Source: Enorma sp964624825 (GTDB taxonomy: Bacteria; Actinomycetota; Coriobacteriia; Coriobacteriales; Coriobacteriaceae). From it: a DNA stretch of 64,000 nucleotides. The stretch is taken from contig CAZUYD010000003.1 of NCBI GenBank assembly GCA_964624825.1, forward strand, positions 40,885 to 104,884, read 5' to 3'. This document shows positions 18,079-27,001 of the stretch, one piece after another. Numbering within the stretch: position 1 is the stretch's first letter; every line of letters starts with the position of its first letter. The notes under the pieces are model-generated. The model made no database searches, had not been told where the DNA came from, and saw only the letters and a program-made list of their open reading frames with translations. A program made the translations under genes and the position numbers.

Positions 18079-18569
18079 CCAACGGAAAACGTTGCGTTAA
18101 TTTTGGCCGAGAGTCGCCCTGCAGCCCGTTATCGCTTCGGCTCCAACACGTCTCCTATACCGCACACGGCAAGATTGTGATACGGTACATCAACCCGAAG
18201 GAAGACCTTGCACCGCTTGCGCGCAAGCTTAGCCTAACCGAGGTCTCGGCATCCACGTTCTTCGACCCGCACGTCCTGTCCTTTGCGCGAAATTACATCG
18301 CACGTGGCGGGTTCATCGACCAGCGCGGTCTCATACGCCTCGGGCGCGAAGCGCACGCTGTTGACGACGTTTTGACAGAAAGCGAACTGTCGATAAACAG
18401 ACAGAAAGCAGCAGCATGTGTCTACCACGCGCGATGCGCCCGCGAGCAGCCGTGTTTCACGTGTTTCATGCGTTTCATAAGTCAACTTTTCAAGTTTGGC
18501 GACACTTTCCGAGAGTTTGCTGAGTATTCCGCGCATCGCCGCAAAAGAAACTGCAGGTACAGGGCTTGA
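18072..18569 (+). pseudogene. ORF remnant of unknown family, running into a repeat
   Basis: Open frame from TTG 18072. The part from about 18177 (VIRYINPKEDLAPLARKLSL...) to 18399 reads like genuine protein, with amphipathic segments and balanced composition. The last 50 codons then translate the inverted-repeat element at 18485-18623. No ribosome site and no recognised domain. I take it as the 3' part of a gene that lost its start and was capped by the repeat, but a real gene cannot be excluded. Confidence 0.3.
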
Positions 18570-18623
18570 TGTTTTCTCGGCTACTTCATAGATGCCTCAA
18601 ATGTGTCGCCAAAGTTGAAAAGT
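18485..18623. repeat. Inverted-repeat element, copy A
   Basis: Left end ACTTTTCAAGTTTGGCGACA (from 18485) and right end 18601-18623, which is its reverse complement with one or two mismatches. The interior of about 92 bp matches, almost without gaps, the reverse complement of copy B (27606-27742), including CTGCAGGTAC and TCGGCTACTTC. Outside the ends lie GTGTTTCA-type repeats (18451-18480, and GTGAGTGAAATAACC with CATGAAACC on the right). No gene lies within. Confidence 0.85.
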
Positions 18624-18683
18624 GAGTGAAATAACCCCATGAAACCCCGCGAAACGCGATGATCCGCGCGCTCGGCCACCGAA

Positions 18684-19742
18684 CTACCGAAGGTCACCGT
18701 CCCAGAGCGGGGTGCCCAGAAAGTCATCGTCGAAGGGAATGGCATCCGGAAGAGGCACATCACCATCCGTGGCAACAACCAGGTAATTATCCTCACCGCC
18801 AAGGCGCTCATCTGAGGCAATCAACACCTGCACGCGCGAGAAGACCTGGAAAAGCGTTGCCACGACGTCGCGCAAAAAAGCGAGCTCGGAGCCGTTCTCA
18901 CGCGAAACGACATTCACAAGGTAGAGACCGCCAGGCGTGAGCCGATTGCGCACAGCCCGCGCCGCCTCGACCGTCGCAAGCGCTCTGACCGGCTCGCTCC
19001 CGCAAAACGCATCGTTCACGATGGCGTCGTACGGTTCGCCCGCACGAGCAAGCGTTACGCGCCCATCCTCGCAGTACACACGCAGGCGTCCTTCAGCATG
19101 GACCTCGGCTTCGTCGAGGAAAAACCAGGTGCGTGCAGCATTGATAATCGCGGGATCAAGCTCAGCAACGTCGATAGCAACCTGGGGATAGTGCAGCGCC
19201 ACGTGCTTTGGCCACGCAAATCCGCCGCCACCGATGGCAAGCACGCGTTGCACGCCGTGGCCATACTGAGCACGCAGTGTATCATCGGCTGCAAAGGCGG
19301 CGTCGAATGCCTGCTGGTACGCAAAGACGGGTTCGAAGCGACGCTCATCTAGATAGGTTGCCGACTGATAGACCCCACCTTGGCTGAGCACTCGAATGCG
19401 CGAGCCATCAGGCGCGCGGCGCGTGCGCACCACAGCCCATCCCTTGCTCATCCGCACAACGTGCGGCACGAATCGAATCCACGCCCATGAGAGCACAACC
19501 GCCACGATCACCAGGAGCGCAAACGCAGCGCCCCTATTGCCGGGCATCTGAGCAAGCTGAAATGCAAGCGCCACCACCAAGATGACGATGACAGACACCG
19601 CGCGCTCATATCGTTCACGGCCCAAACCCGCGAAGGCTCGCTTCTGGCGCCCTGACGCGCGATCTTCGCGCAACGCTTGCTCGCCGTGCGGCATCCGCTC
19701 GCCGCACGATGCCTGCTCGCTGTGCGACACCTGCTCGCTCAT
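18684..19742 (-). CDS. Spermidine synthase-like methyltransferase-fold protein with two TM helices
   Basis: 352 residues. After a polar N-terminus come two adjacent hydrophobic helices (about residues 48-90). A SpeE-like Rossmann domain follows: VLAIGGGGFAWPKHVAL is the nucleotide loop, VAELDPAI has the acidic ribose-binding residue, and YCEDGRVTLARAGEPYDAIVNDAF follows. Close relatives are annotated spermidine synthase or fused-MFS/spermidine synthase, but polyamine synthesis is not established for this type. The start is ATG 19742 with AAGGAGG 5 nt upstream. The next gene upstream on the same strand is the symporter. Confidence 0.8.
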   Translation of the reverse strand: MSEQVSHSEQASCGERMPHGEQALREDRASGRQKRAFAGLGRERYERAVSVIVILVVALAFQLAQMPGNRGAAFALLVIVAVVLSWAWIRFVPHVVRMSKGWAVVRTRRAPDGSRIRVLSQGGVYQSATYLDERRFEPVFAYQQAFDAAFAADDTLRAQYGHGVQRVLAIGGGGFAWPKHVALHYPQVAIDVAELDPAIINAARTWFFLDEAEVHAEGRLRVYCEDGRVTLARAGEPYDAIVNDAFCGSEPVRALATVEAARAVRNRLTPGGLYLVNVVSRENGSELAFLRDVVATLFQVFSRVQVLIASDERLGGEDNYLVVATDGDVPLPDAIPFDDDFLGTPLWDGDLR

Positions 19743-19785
19743 AACAGCCTCCTTTGCAGATAGAGACCGCGATCATAGCCCCTGC

Positions 19786-20799
19786 TTACTCTGCCTCCGC
19801 GTTTTCGCTGCGCTGGCGCGCGCGCCCCGCGCGCACCCGCTCAAACATGCGCCGTCGCTCCTTGCCGACGATGCGCTGCAGGACTGAGCCAACAATAGAA
19901 GCCAGCACCTGCTGGAACAACGTGCCCATCATAACCGGTATGATGGCAGACCCCGGAAAGAACTCCGCCGCTATCACCGCGCCGGAGGAGATGTTGCGCA
20001 AACCGACGCAAAACACGATGGTGAAGAGATCGGGCATCGACGCATGAAGCACGCGAGCCACGATCAACCCAAGCACGAACCCAAAGCACGAGAAGCAGAG
20101 GATAAACGCCGCGGACTGCAGCACGACGATATCGAACGAACGGAAATACGGACCCAGCCCGGTAGAATTGCAGGTAACAACCACCACTGTTAGCAAGCGG
20201 CAGATAGGGCCGAGGTTGGGCGACAACGTCTCATGTCCCCACCCGTGCGTCAGCTCGTTGAGCGCAACGCCCGCAATGGCCGGAATGGCGACCATGAATA
20301 GCAAGTCGCTCATCATCGACATCGGATCGACCGCCACCGTGGCGCCCATGAGCAGCTGGATGACGAGCGGAATGGTGAACGGGGCGCAAACCGTCGAGAT
20401 CAAGATGGCGGCCAGGCCAAGCGAGGCGTTACCGTGAAACATATCGATCCACATGAAGCTCACCACGGCGATGGGAATGCTGTACTCGACCACGATGCCG
20501 GTCACGATCTCTTGATCGGTGAAGCACAGGCTGCCGAACGCGTGAGCCAAAAACGGCATGATAGCGGTCGTGCATACAAGGATCACCAAAAGCTTGAACG
20601 GATGACGGAACGTATCGATAACTTGACTAATGCTCGTGTTGAGCGAACCTTGGAAAGTGATGACGGCGAACAGCGTGGGCACGATGGCTTTAACGGGTGC
20701 GAGCTGGTTGGCGAACAAAATCCCCGTCACCACACAAAGCGGCATGAAGATCGGCATGTGCGAGCCAACAAAGGCACCCAAGCGCCTAACGACATCCAT
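19786..20799 (-). CDS. Bile acid:sodium symporter (SBF/BASS) family transporter
   Basis: About 337 residues with nine to ten hydrophobic helices. Family features visible include the conserved polar crossing region (VEYSIPIAVVSFMWIDMF) and FCVGLRNISSGAVIAAEFFP near the C-terminus. Members move bile acids, pantoate or other organic acids with sodium, so the substrate is open. I prefer ATG 20799 because GGGAGG lies 9 nt upstream; the ATG at 20808 touches that site. The C-terminus is a basic tail (RRRMFERVRAGRARQR). The location in a probable gut organism makes bile acids a reasonable guess only. Confidence 0.88.
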   Translation of the reverse strand: MDVVRRLGAFVGSHMPIFMPLCVVTGILFANQLAPVKAIVPTLFAVITFQGSLNTSISQVIDTFRHPFKLLVILVCTTAIMPFLAHAFGSLCFTDQEIVTGIVVEYSIPIAVVSFMWIDMFHGNASLGLAAILISTVCAPFTIPLVIQLLMGATVAVDPMSMMSDLLFMVAIPAIAGVALNELTHGWGHETLSPNLGPICRLLTVVVVTCNSTGLGPYFRSFDIVVLQSAAFILCFSCFGFVLGLIVARVLHASMPDLFTIVFCVGLRNISSGAVIAAEFFPGSAIIPVMMGTLFQQVLASIVGSVLQRIVGKERRRMFERVRAGRARQRSENAEAE

Positions 20800-20957
20800 G
20801 GTATGCATCCTCCCTGCGCATGCACAGCTACCGCGCCGTTTTGCAGAAATGGCACTCCGTTTAGCCTACCGTGACGGGCCAGCCGCAAACCGCAAAACAG
20901 AGGACGTTACACACCATTTGTAAAACTCTGTGCGCCAGACCATGTGCCGCACATGAA

Positions 20958-20981
20958 CGACCACGGCCTTATGCGTGGTCG
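20958..20981 (-). terminator. Hairpin downstream of rrf2
   Basis: CGACCACG (20958-20965) and CGTGGTCG (20974-20981), a perfect 8-bp stem with an 8-nt loop, about 50 nt after the rrf2 stop. No U-run, so termination is uncertain. The gap 20800-21028 has no gene. A GGTTCGAGTCCC string at about 20996-21010 resembles a tRNA T-arm but no tRNA surrounds it. Confidence 0.4.
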
Positions 20982-21028
20982 ACAGCATGTGTGACGGCGG
21001 GACTCGAACCGCTCAGGTTATTGCGCCT

Positions 21029-21493
21029 TCATGGCGCTGCTCCCTCAGAGCGAGCAGATGCAGAAATTTCGGTGTCAAGATCGATCTCGGGCACGCGCGC
21101 GAGCTCGGCAAGCGTCACGCCGTCCACGTATGCTTCAATCGCCGCTTCAAGGCCGGTCCAGAACTTCACCGTCGAGCATAAATCGGCACGATGGCATCCG
21201 CCGTCAAGCCCCTCGCAGGCAACCGGTGCCGTGGAACCCTCGGCCGCACGCAGGATGTCGCCGGCGCGAAGCTCCTCCGCAGGCTGCGCAAGCGTGTACC
21301 CACCGCCCTTGCCACGAACGCTTTTGAGCAACCCGGCCTGCATGAGCGGGCGAACAAGCTGTTCGAGATACTTGAGCGAGATACCCTCGCGTGCGGCAAC
21401 CTCGCGCAGAGCAATCTTGCCCTCAGCATCGCCAAATGCAGCTATGTAGATCATGAGGCGCAGCGCATAGCGTCCCTTAGAAGATATGAGCAT
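21029..21493 (-). CDS. Rrf2-family Fe-S-sensing regulator of the suf operon
   Basis: 154 residues: winged helix at the N-terminus (SSKGRYALRLMIYIA, then SLKYLEQLVRPLMQAGLLKS) and the RGKGGGYTLAQ wing. Cys93, Cys100 and Cys106 (C-x6-C-x5-C) match the cluster-binding cysteines of IscR/SufR-type Rrf2 proteins, with one extra residue in the first gap. It is divergent from sufC, with operator-like sites between. It probably represses suf when its own cluster is loaded and regulates itself. The start is ATG 21493, with GGGAGG 4 nt upstream. Confidence 0.93.
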   Translation of the reverse strand: MLISSKGRYALRLMIYIAAFGDAEGKIALREVAAREGISLKYLEQLVRPLMQAGLLKSVRGKGGGYTLAQPAEELRAGDILRAAEGSTAPVACEGLDGGCHRADLCSTVKFWTGLEAAIEAYVDGVTLAELARVPEIDLDTEISASARSEGAAP

Positions 21494-21592
21494 GTCGCCT
21501 CCCTCGGTGCTGTTTACCTATGTGCCCGTGTTTTGCATTCTGGTGTGAGCACGAAACCAGGCACGTCATACATCATGCACAAACCTGACGCG

Positions 21593-21669
21593 AATTCCTA
21601 GTGGAATAGTCGGAATTAACCTTGACTTCAACCGTATTCATCTTATCTTTATTCCGAGAGAATTCCTAG
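21593..21669 (+). promoter_or_regulatory. suf promoter with two Rrf2 operator-like sites
   Basis: Promoter TTGACT (21622-21627), 16 nt, TATCTT (21644-21649). AATTCCTAG occurs at 21593-21601 just upstream and again at 21661-21669 just downstream, the second within the palindrome TCCTAGGA. GGAATT at 21612-21617 adds an inverted partner to the first. The arrangement brackets the promoter, as expected for repression by the divergent Rrf2 protein. Confidence 0.6.
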
Positions 21670-21726
21670 GATTAAAACACGATGGCGCAATCCGCACATC
21701 GTTGCGTCCCAAGATAAGGAGCCAAC

Positions 21727-22557
21727 ATGTCCGTCGCACCCCTCCTCTCCATCGAGGCGCTCACCGCCTCGGTCGATGAGAAGACCATCCTCCATGATAT
21801 CAACCTCACCATTCCTGCCGGCGAGACCCACGTGCTCATGGGGCCAAACGGTGCCGGAAAGTCAACGCTCGGACACCTGGTGATGGGCGACCCGGCCTAT
21901 ACGCAAGATGCCGGGCGCATCGTGTTTAACGGCGAGGACATCACCGAGCTCTCACCCGACAAGCGCTCGCGCGCGGGGCTTTTCCTCTCCTTCCAAGCGC
22001 CGGTCGAGATTCCCGGCGTGCCGCTTTCGAGCTTCCTGCGCGCTACCATCGCTGGCCGTCCAGGCTTGGAGATGCGCGGCAAGGAATTCCGTCGCCGCAC
22101 GAAGGAGCTTTGCGCCGAGCTCAACATGCCGACCGCGTACCTCAACCGCGAGCTGGGCGTCGGCTTCTCGGGCGGCGAGAAGAAGAAAGTCGAGATGCTA
22201 CAGCTGCTGCTTCTCCAGCCCAAGCTCGCCATCCTCGACGAGACCGATTCCGGTCTTGACGTCGATGCCCTGGGCGTGGTGAGCCGCGGCATGGGGCTGT
22301 ATCGCGAGACGACCGATGGCACCCTGCTCATCATCACCCATAACACACGCATCTTGGAACACCTCGATGTCGACCGCGTCCATGTGATGGTGGGCGGCCG
22401 CGTGGTGCACGAGGGCGACGCGTCGCTCATCGGCTGGATCGACGAACACGGCTTTGAGCGCTTCGAGGCGATGGCGGGCGAGCAGAGCGGCGCGGCAAAC
22501 AGCACCAGCACCGATGACCCCTCCCCCGCCGACGTCTCGGCTGTCTTCGAGCGCTAG
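21727..22557 (+). CDS. sufC: SufC, Fe-S assembly ATPase
   Basis: ABC-type ATPase of the SufBCD scaffold, cytosolic. 276 residues. Walker A MGPNGAGKST (about 38-47), signature GFSGGEKKKVEM, Walker B LAILDETDSGLD and switch ITHN. The C-terminus extends about 20 residues beyond the usual end with Ser/Thr/Asp/Pro. ATG 21727 follows AAGGAG with 5 nt between. First gene of sufC-B-D-S; its stop overlaps the sufB ribosome site. Confidence 0.97.
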   Translation: MSVAPLLSIEALTASVDEKTILHDINLTIPAGETHVLMGPNGAGKSTLGHLVMGDPAYTQDAGRIVFNGEDITELSPDKRSRAGLFLSFQAPVEIPGVPLSSFLRATIAGRPGLEMRGKEFRRRTKELCAELNMPTAYLNRELGVGFSGGEKKKVEMLQLLLLQPKLAILDETDSGLDVDALGVVSRGMGLYRETTDGTLLIITHNTRILEHLDVDRVHVMVGGRVVHEGDASLIGWIDEHGFERFEAMAGEQSGAANSTSTDDPSPADVSAVFER

Positions 22558-22566
22558 GAGGCAGCC

Positions 22567-23979
22567 GTGGCCAAGAAACGCACCGAGGTCGCGGACATCA
22601 ACCGCGCCCTCTATGACATCACCGATAGCGAAGAGGGCTTCGAGCGGCTTGACGCTGGCCTCACGCCCGAAATCGTGACGGAGATCAGCCGGCGTAAGGA
22701 CGAGCCGCAATGGATGCTCGACTTCCGTCTGAAATCGCTCGAAACCTATCAGCGCATGCCCAACCCCACGTGGGGGCCTGCCATCGACGGGCTCGACATG
22801 GAAAACATCGTCACCTATGTGAAGCCCAACACCGAGCAGCAGGCCACGTGGGACGAGGTGCCCGACGACATCAAAAACACCTTCGAGCGCCTGGGTATCC
22901 CCGAGGCCGAGCGCAGCTATCTCGCCGGCGTGGGCGCCCAATACGACTCGGAGCTCGTCTATCACAACATGCAGGACACCGCGGCCAAGATGGGCATCGT
23001 CTACTCCGGTATCGAGGAGGCACTGCACGTGCCGCGCTGGGAGGCACTCATCCGCGAGAAGTTCATGACGCTCATCCCGCCCCGAGGCCACAAGTTCGCC
23101 GCGCTCCATGGTGCGGTGTGGAGTGGCGGCTCGTTCGTCTACGTACCCGCCGGCGTGAAGCTCGACTTTCCGCTGCAAAGCTACTTCCGCTTGAACGCCA
23201 AGGGCGCCGGCCAATTCGAGCACACGCTCATCATCGTGGAAGATGACGCAGACCTGCACTTCATCGAAGGTTGCTCCGCCCCTAAATACAATGTGGCAAA
23301 CCTCCATGCCGGCGCGGTCGAGCTCTTCGTGGGCAAACGCGCACACCTGCGCTACTCCACGATCGAGAACTGGTCGAAGAACATGTACAACCTGAACACC
23401 AAACGCGCCCGCGTGGACGACGAGGGCGAGATCGAGTGGATCAGCGGCAGCTTCGGCAGCCATGTGGGGTACCTCTACCCCATGAGCATACTCAACGGTC
23501 GCAAGAGCCGGTCGAGCTTCACCGGCATCACCTTTGCCGGCACGGGGCAAAACCTCGACACCGGCTGCAAGGTAGTGCTCAACGCGCCCGAGACGAGCGC
23601 CACCGTGGAGACCAAAGGCATCTCGAAGGGCGGCGGCGTTCAGACCTTCCGCAGCTCCGTCGTGGTGACCGAAAAGGCTGAGCGGGCAGCGGTAAGCGTG
23701 AGCTGCCAGTCGCTCATGCTCGACGACGAATCGCGCTCAGACACCATCCCCGCAATGGATGTGCGCGCCAAAAACGTGGACATTGGGCACGAGGCCACCA
23801 TCGGGCGCATCGGCGACGACAAGGTCTTCTACCTCATGAGCCGTGGCGTCTCTGAAGAGGAAGCGCGCACCATGATTGTGAACGGCTTTGCGAACCCCGT
23901 CTCGAAGGAACTGCCGCTCGAATACGCCGTCGAGATGAACAACCTCATCAAACTCGAGATGGAAGGGGCGATCGGGTAA
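22567..23979 (+). CDS. sufB: SufB, Fe-S cluster scaffold
   Basis: Core scaffold subunit on which clusters are built with SufC and SufD. 470 residues, the normal length. Typical blocks are present: FPLQSYFRLNAKGAGQFEHT, EGCSAPKYNVANLHAGAVEL, NWSKNMYNLNTKRA and the late GRIGDDKVFYLMSRG. Cys in EGCSAP corresponds to a conserved family position. The start is GTG 22567; AGGAGG (22556-22561) overlaps the sufC stop and is 5 nt upstream. Confidence 0.97.
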   Translation: MAKKRTEVADINRALYDITDSEEGFERLDAGLTPEIVTEISRRKDEPQWMLDFRLKSLETYQRMPNPTWGPAIDGLDMENIVTYVKPNTEQQATWDEVPDDIKNTFERLGIPEAERSYLAGVGAQYDSELVYHNMQDTAAKMGIVYSGIEEALHVPRWEALIREKFMTLIPPRGHKFAALHGAVWSGGSFVYVPAGVKLDFPLQSYFRLNAKGAGQFEHTLIIVEDDADLHFIEGCSAPKYNVANLHAGAVELFVGKRAHLRYSTIENWSKNMYNLNTKRARVDDEGEIEWISGSFGSHVGYLYPMSILNGRKSRSSFTGITFAGTGQNLDTGCKVVLNAPETSATVETKGISKGGGVQTFRSSVVVTEKAERAAVSVSCQSLMLDDESRSDTIPAMDVRAKNVDIGHEATIGRIGDDKVFYLMSRGVSEEEARTMIVNGFANPVSKELPLEYAVEMNNLIKLEMEGAIG

Positions 23980-25286
23980 TGTCTCATGCATCCGTTACCC
24001 CAAATGGCGATCACATACCGGGCGTTACCATTCCACGTGCGAACGCGATGCCTGCTTCCACCTGGAGTTGGTTGAAGATGAACGATACCACGGTCGAGAT
24101 GCCGGAGGGTCTTGCCTTCGCAGGCTGTGCGGGCGTTGATGTCGCGGTACCGGCCGATGCGCGCGGCACCTTTAAGGACTTCACCGACGCGCTCGCCGCG
24201 GCGGATGCGCGCTTCTCGCATCGCCGCGCCGCCGCCCCCGGCGATGCAGCCGACCGGGCACGCGCCGGCGCGCCGGACGAAGCGGAAGCCCTCGATGTGC
24301 CCGCCCTGTCCCGCTATCAGCAGCGCGCGGTGCACCTGGAGGAAAAACGCGGACCTGCTGGCTCGTTCACCCATGGCATGGGCGAAGAGACCGCGCAGTT
24401 TTTGCGCGGCGCAGCGGGCGAGCCCATCGTGATCTGCGCCAGCGCGGGCTCGCAAGTACCTGCGACGGTGCGTGTCAACGGTATAGATGGAGCTGTCTCG
24501 GCCGCCGACATCGCAATCGTCGCCGCGGCGGATAGCGCCATCGACCTCACCGTATCGCTCGACTCCCCCAGCGCGGGCGCAGGCGTTGCCGGCGTGCTGC
24601 TCTCGGTTGTCGCTGGCGCGCGCGCACGTGTTTTCATCACCTGCGTTCAAACCCTCGACGATTCCTGGCAGGCGCTGGATAACTCGGGCTACTTCCTCGA
24701 CGAGGGCGCACGCGTCGAGGTTCGCCATGTCGTCCTCGGTGCGGGCGCTTCATACACCGGACTTGCCGCCGAGCTGTACGGCGACCAGGCGAACATCTCC
24801 GTTGATACCGACTACATCGGTGCGCGCAACCAGTCGCGCGACTTTAACTATCAGGTTCGCCAGATCGGGCGCAAAACCGAGTGCCTCATGGATGCCAATG
24901 GCGTGCTGGCTGGAACCAGCAAAAAGACCCTGCGCGGAACCATCGACCTGGTGCATGGCTGCAAAGGCAGCGAGGGCACGGAGCACGAGACCGTCCTTAT
25001 TGCCGATGAGCATGTGGAAAACAAGACGGTGCCGGTCATCTTGTGCGATGAGGACGACGTTGCGGGCAACCATGGCGCCACCATCGGCCACGTACGCCCC
25101 GATCAGCTCTTTTACCTGCAGAGCCGCGGCGTCTCGCCCAAGGCGGCCGAAGCGCTGTTTCTGCGCGCCAAGCTTGAGGACGCTGCCTTTACCGCCCCCG
25201 ATGCGCAGGTGCGCGCAGCCGTCGTTCGCCTGGGAAGCGCGCTGGTTGATAACTTTGCCGAAACCATTGAGGAGGATGCGGCGTGA
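23979..25286 (+). CDS. sufD: SufD, Fe-S cluster scaffold partner
   Basis: SufB paralogue completing the SufB-C-D complex. 435 residues. The C-terminal half has the family signature: SKKTLRGTIDLVHGCKGSEG, NKTVPVILCDEDDVAGNHGA and HVRPDQLFYLQSRG. The N-terminal 130 residues are less conserved and Ala/Asp-rich (AAADARFSHRRAAAPGDAAD), a lineage-type insertion. ATG 23979 overlaps the sufB stop (TAATG), so translation is coupled. Confidence 0.94.
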   Translation: MSHASVTPNGDHIPGVTIPRANAMPASTWSWLKMNDTTVEMPEGLAFAGCAGVDVAVPADARGTFKDFTDALAAADARFSHRRAAAPGDAADRARAGAPDEAEALDVPALSRYQQRAVHLEEKRGPAGSFTHGMGEETAQFLRGAAGEPIVICASAGSQVPATVRVNGIDGAVSAADIAIVAAADSAIDLTVSLDSPSAGAGVAGVLLSVVAGARARVFITCVQTLDDSWQALDNSGYFLDEGARVEVRHVVLGAGASYTGLAAELYGDQANISVDTDYIGARNQSRDFNYQVRQIGRKTECLMDANGVLAGTSKKTLRGTIDLVHGCKGSEGTEHETVLIADEHVENKTVPVILCDEDDVAGNHGATIGHVRPDQLFYLQSRGVSPKAAEALFLRAKLEDAAFTAPDAQVRAAVVRLGSALVDNFAETIEEDAA

Positions 25287-26626
25287 TCGATACCGAACAT
25301 GTTGCCTGCGATACCTGTACCGCGCCTGAACCAGGCGTGCTCGACGTCTCCGACGAGGCTTCCCGCAGCTGGCCGCGCGTAGACATCGAAACCAATCCGT
25401 ACAAGGCCGCGTTCCCCCTCTTTAGTCAGCATCCCGATATCGTCTTCTTGGATAGCGCCGCCACCGCCCAGCGCCCCGCATGCGTGCTCGACGCGCAACG
25501 CCGCTTCTACGAGACCATGAACGCGAACCCTTTGCGCGGGCTGTACTCGCTTTCGGTCGAGGCCACCGAGGCCATCGCGCAGGTGCGGGCGCAGATCGCC
25601 TCCCTCATCGGAGCCATCGACGAGCAGGGGCATCCGCGGTCGCGTGAGGTCGTGTTCACGCGCAACGCAAGCGAAGCGCTGAACATCGTGGCGAAGTCAT
25701 TCGCCCCCCACGTACTCAAACCGGGCGATGAGGTGGCCATTACCATCATGGAGCACCACTCCAACCTCATCCCGTGGCAGCAGGCGTGTCGTGCCGCCGG
25801 GGCAAAGCTCGTCTACCTCTATCCCACCAAGACGGGCGAGCTCACCGACGAAGAGATCGCCGCCAAGATAGGCCCTCGAACGAAGATCGTCGCCTGCACG
25901 CACATCTCAAACGTGCTGGGCTGCATCACGCCGGTCAAGAAGCTCGGTGCGGCCGTGCATGCCAACGGCGGATACCTGGTGGTTGATGCCGCGCAGTCGG
26001 TGCCCCATGTGCCGGTTGACGTTCATGCGCTCGGCGCGGACTTCCTGGCGTTCTCGGCGCATAAAGCGCTCGGCCCCATGGGTATCGGCGTGCTCTGGGG
26101 ACGCTACGACCTGCTCGATGCCATGGAACCGTTTCTTACCGGTGGCGAGATGATCGAATCCGTTACAGAGCAGGATGCCGTATGGGCGCCGGTGCCCGAG
26201 AAGTTCGAAGCGGGCACGCAGGATGCTGCGGGCATCTATGCGACCGGCGCAGCACTTGCCTATTTCACCGAAACCATCGGTTACGATGAGGTCCAAGCAC
26301 GCGAGGCCGCGCTCGTGCACTATGCCATGAGTCGGATGGTCGAGCTTCCCTGGGTCAAGATCCTCGGCTCTATTTACTGGGATCGCCATCACGGCGTCAT
26401 AAGCTTCAACGTGGACGGCATCCATCCGCACGACGTGGCGAGCATCCTCGATATGCAGGGCGTGTGCATCCGCGCCGGGCACCACTGTGCGCAACCGTTG
26501 CTTGCATGGATAGGTTGCGAGAACCTGGCGTGCTGCCGTGCAAGCCTTGCGTTCTACAATGACGCGCACGATGTCGATGCCTTCATCGACGGCCTTGCAA
26601 CCGTTTGGACAACGTTTCATGGCTAG
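25283..26626 (+). CDS. sufS: SufS, cysteine desulfurase (type II)
   Basis: PLP enzyme that removes sulfur from cysteine and passes it to SufU. 447 residues. FLDSAATAQRP at the N-terminus, PLP-binding Lys261 in SAHKALGPMG, catalytic Cys402 in RAGHHCAQPLL. About 35 N-terminal residues precede the usual SufS start. GTG 25283 overlaps the sufD stop (GTGA), with AGGAGG 7 nt upstream. Its sulfur acceptor sufU is 375 bp downstream instead of directly adjacent. Confidence 0.96.
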   Translation: MIDTEHVACDTCTAPEPGVLDVSDEASRSWPRVDIETNPYKAAFPLFSQHPDIVFLDSAATAQRPACVLDAQRRFYETMNANPLRGLYSLSVEATEAIAQVRAQIASLIGAIDEQGHPRSREVVFTRNASEALNIVAKSFAPHVLKPGDEVAITIMEHHSNLIPWQQACRAAGAKLVYLYPTKTGELTDEEIAAKIGPRTKIVACTHISNVLGCITPVKKLGAAVHANGGYLVVDAAQSVPHVPVDVHALGADFLAFSAHKALGPMGIGVLWGRYDLLDAMEPFLTGGEMIESVTEQDAVWAPVPEKFEAGTQDAAGIYATGAALAYFTETIGYDEVQAREAALVHYAMSRMVELPWVKILGSIYWDRHHGVISFNVDGIHPHDVASILDMQGVCIRAGHHCAQPLLAWIGCENLACCRASLAFYNDAHDVDAFIDGLATVWTTFHG

Positions 26627-27001
26627 GAGTTCCGCATAAGATGAGCTGCCGCACGGCGCCAGCCCGAAGCTCTTCCCAGATTCTTTGCGCAGCGCCCCTG
26701 ATGGCCAGCTCGTGGCAACCTTCTCGCAATGGCCTTCACGCGGCAGCCTTCTCGCATCGGCCTTCTCGCGGCGCTTCCTATGCCATGCGCACCACACCTA
26801 TCTTGCGGCAAGGTTTCTACGATGCAATCGCTCGTTTTTTCGTAAGTGAGCGCTAGCTTTAAGAATCGCCCGGCATAGTACGGTAACGCAGTTTTATTTC
26901 CGCAGGTACATGCAGTGCGATTGGTTCGTATACTTGAGAGTGTCCGAATGTAGCACTCACTTGCGTAATTTCTGAACATGCCGCCCTCGAATGGAGTATC
27001 T
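26627..27001 (+). other. 375-bp gap between sufS and sufU
   Basis: No convincing gene. An ORF at 26605-26856 lacks a ribosome site and overlaps sufS. The stretch holds several CCTTCTCGC repeats (about 26719-26770) and an AT-richer part from 26860 that may contain a promoter for sufU; I could not fix one with confidence. Confidence 0.4.

Noticed and set aside
16712..18680. Prophage or integrated island at the tRNA-Glu gene
   Set aside because: There is no integrase, phage structural gene or duplicated tRNA 3' end as an attachment site nearby; only repeats and remnants.
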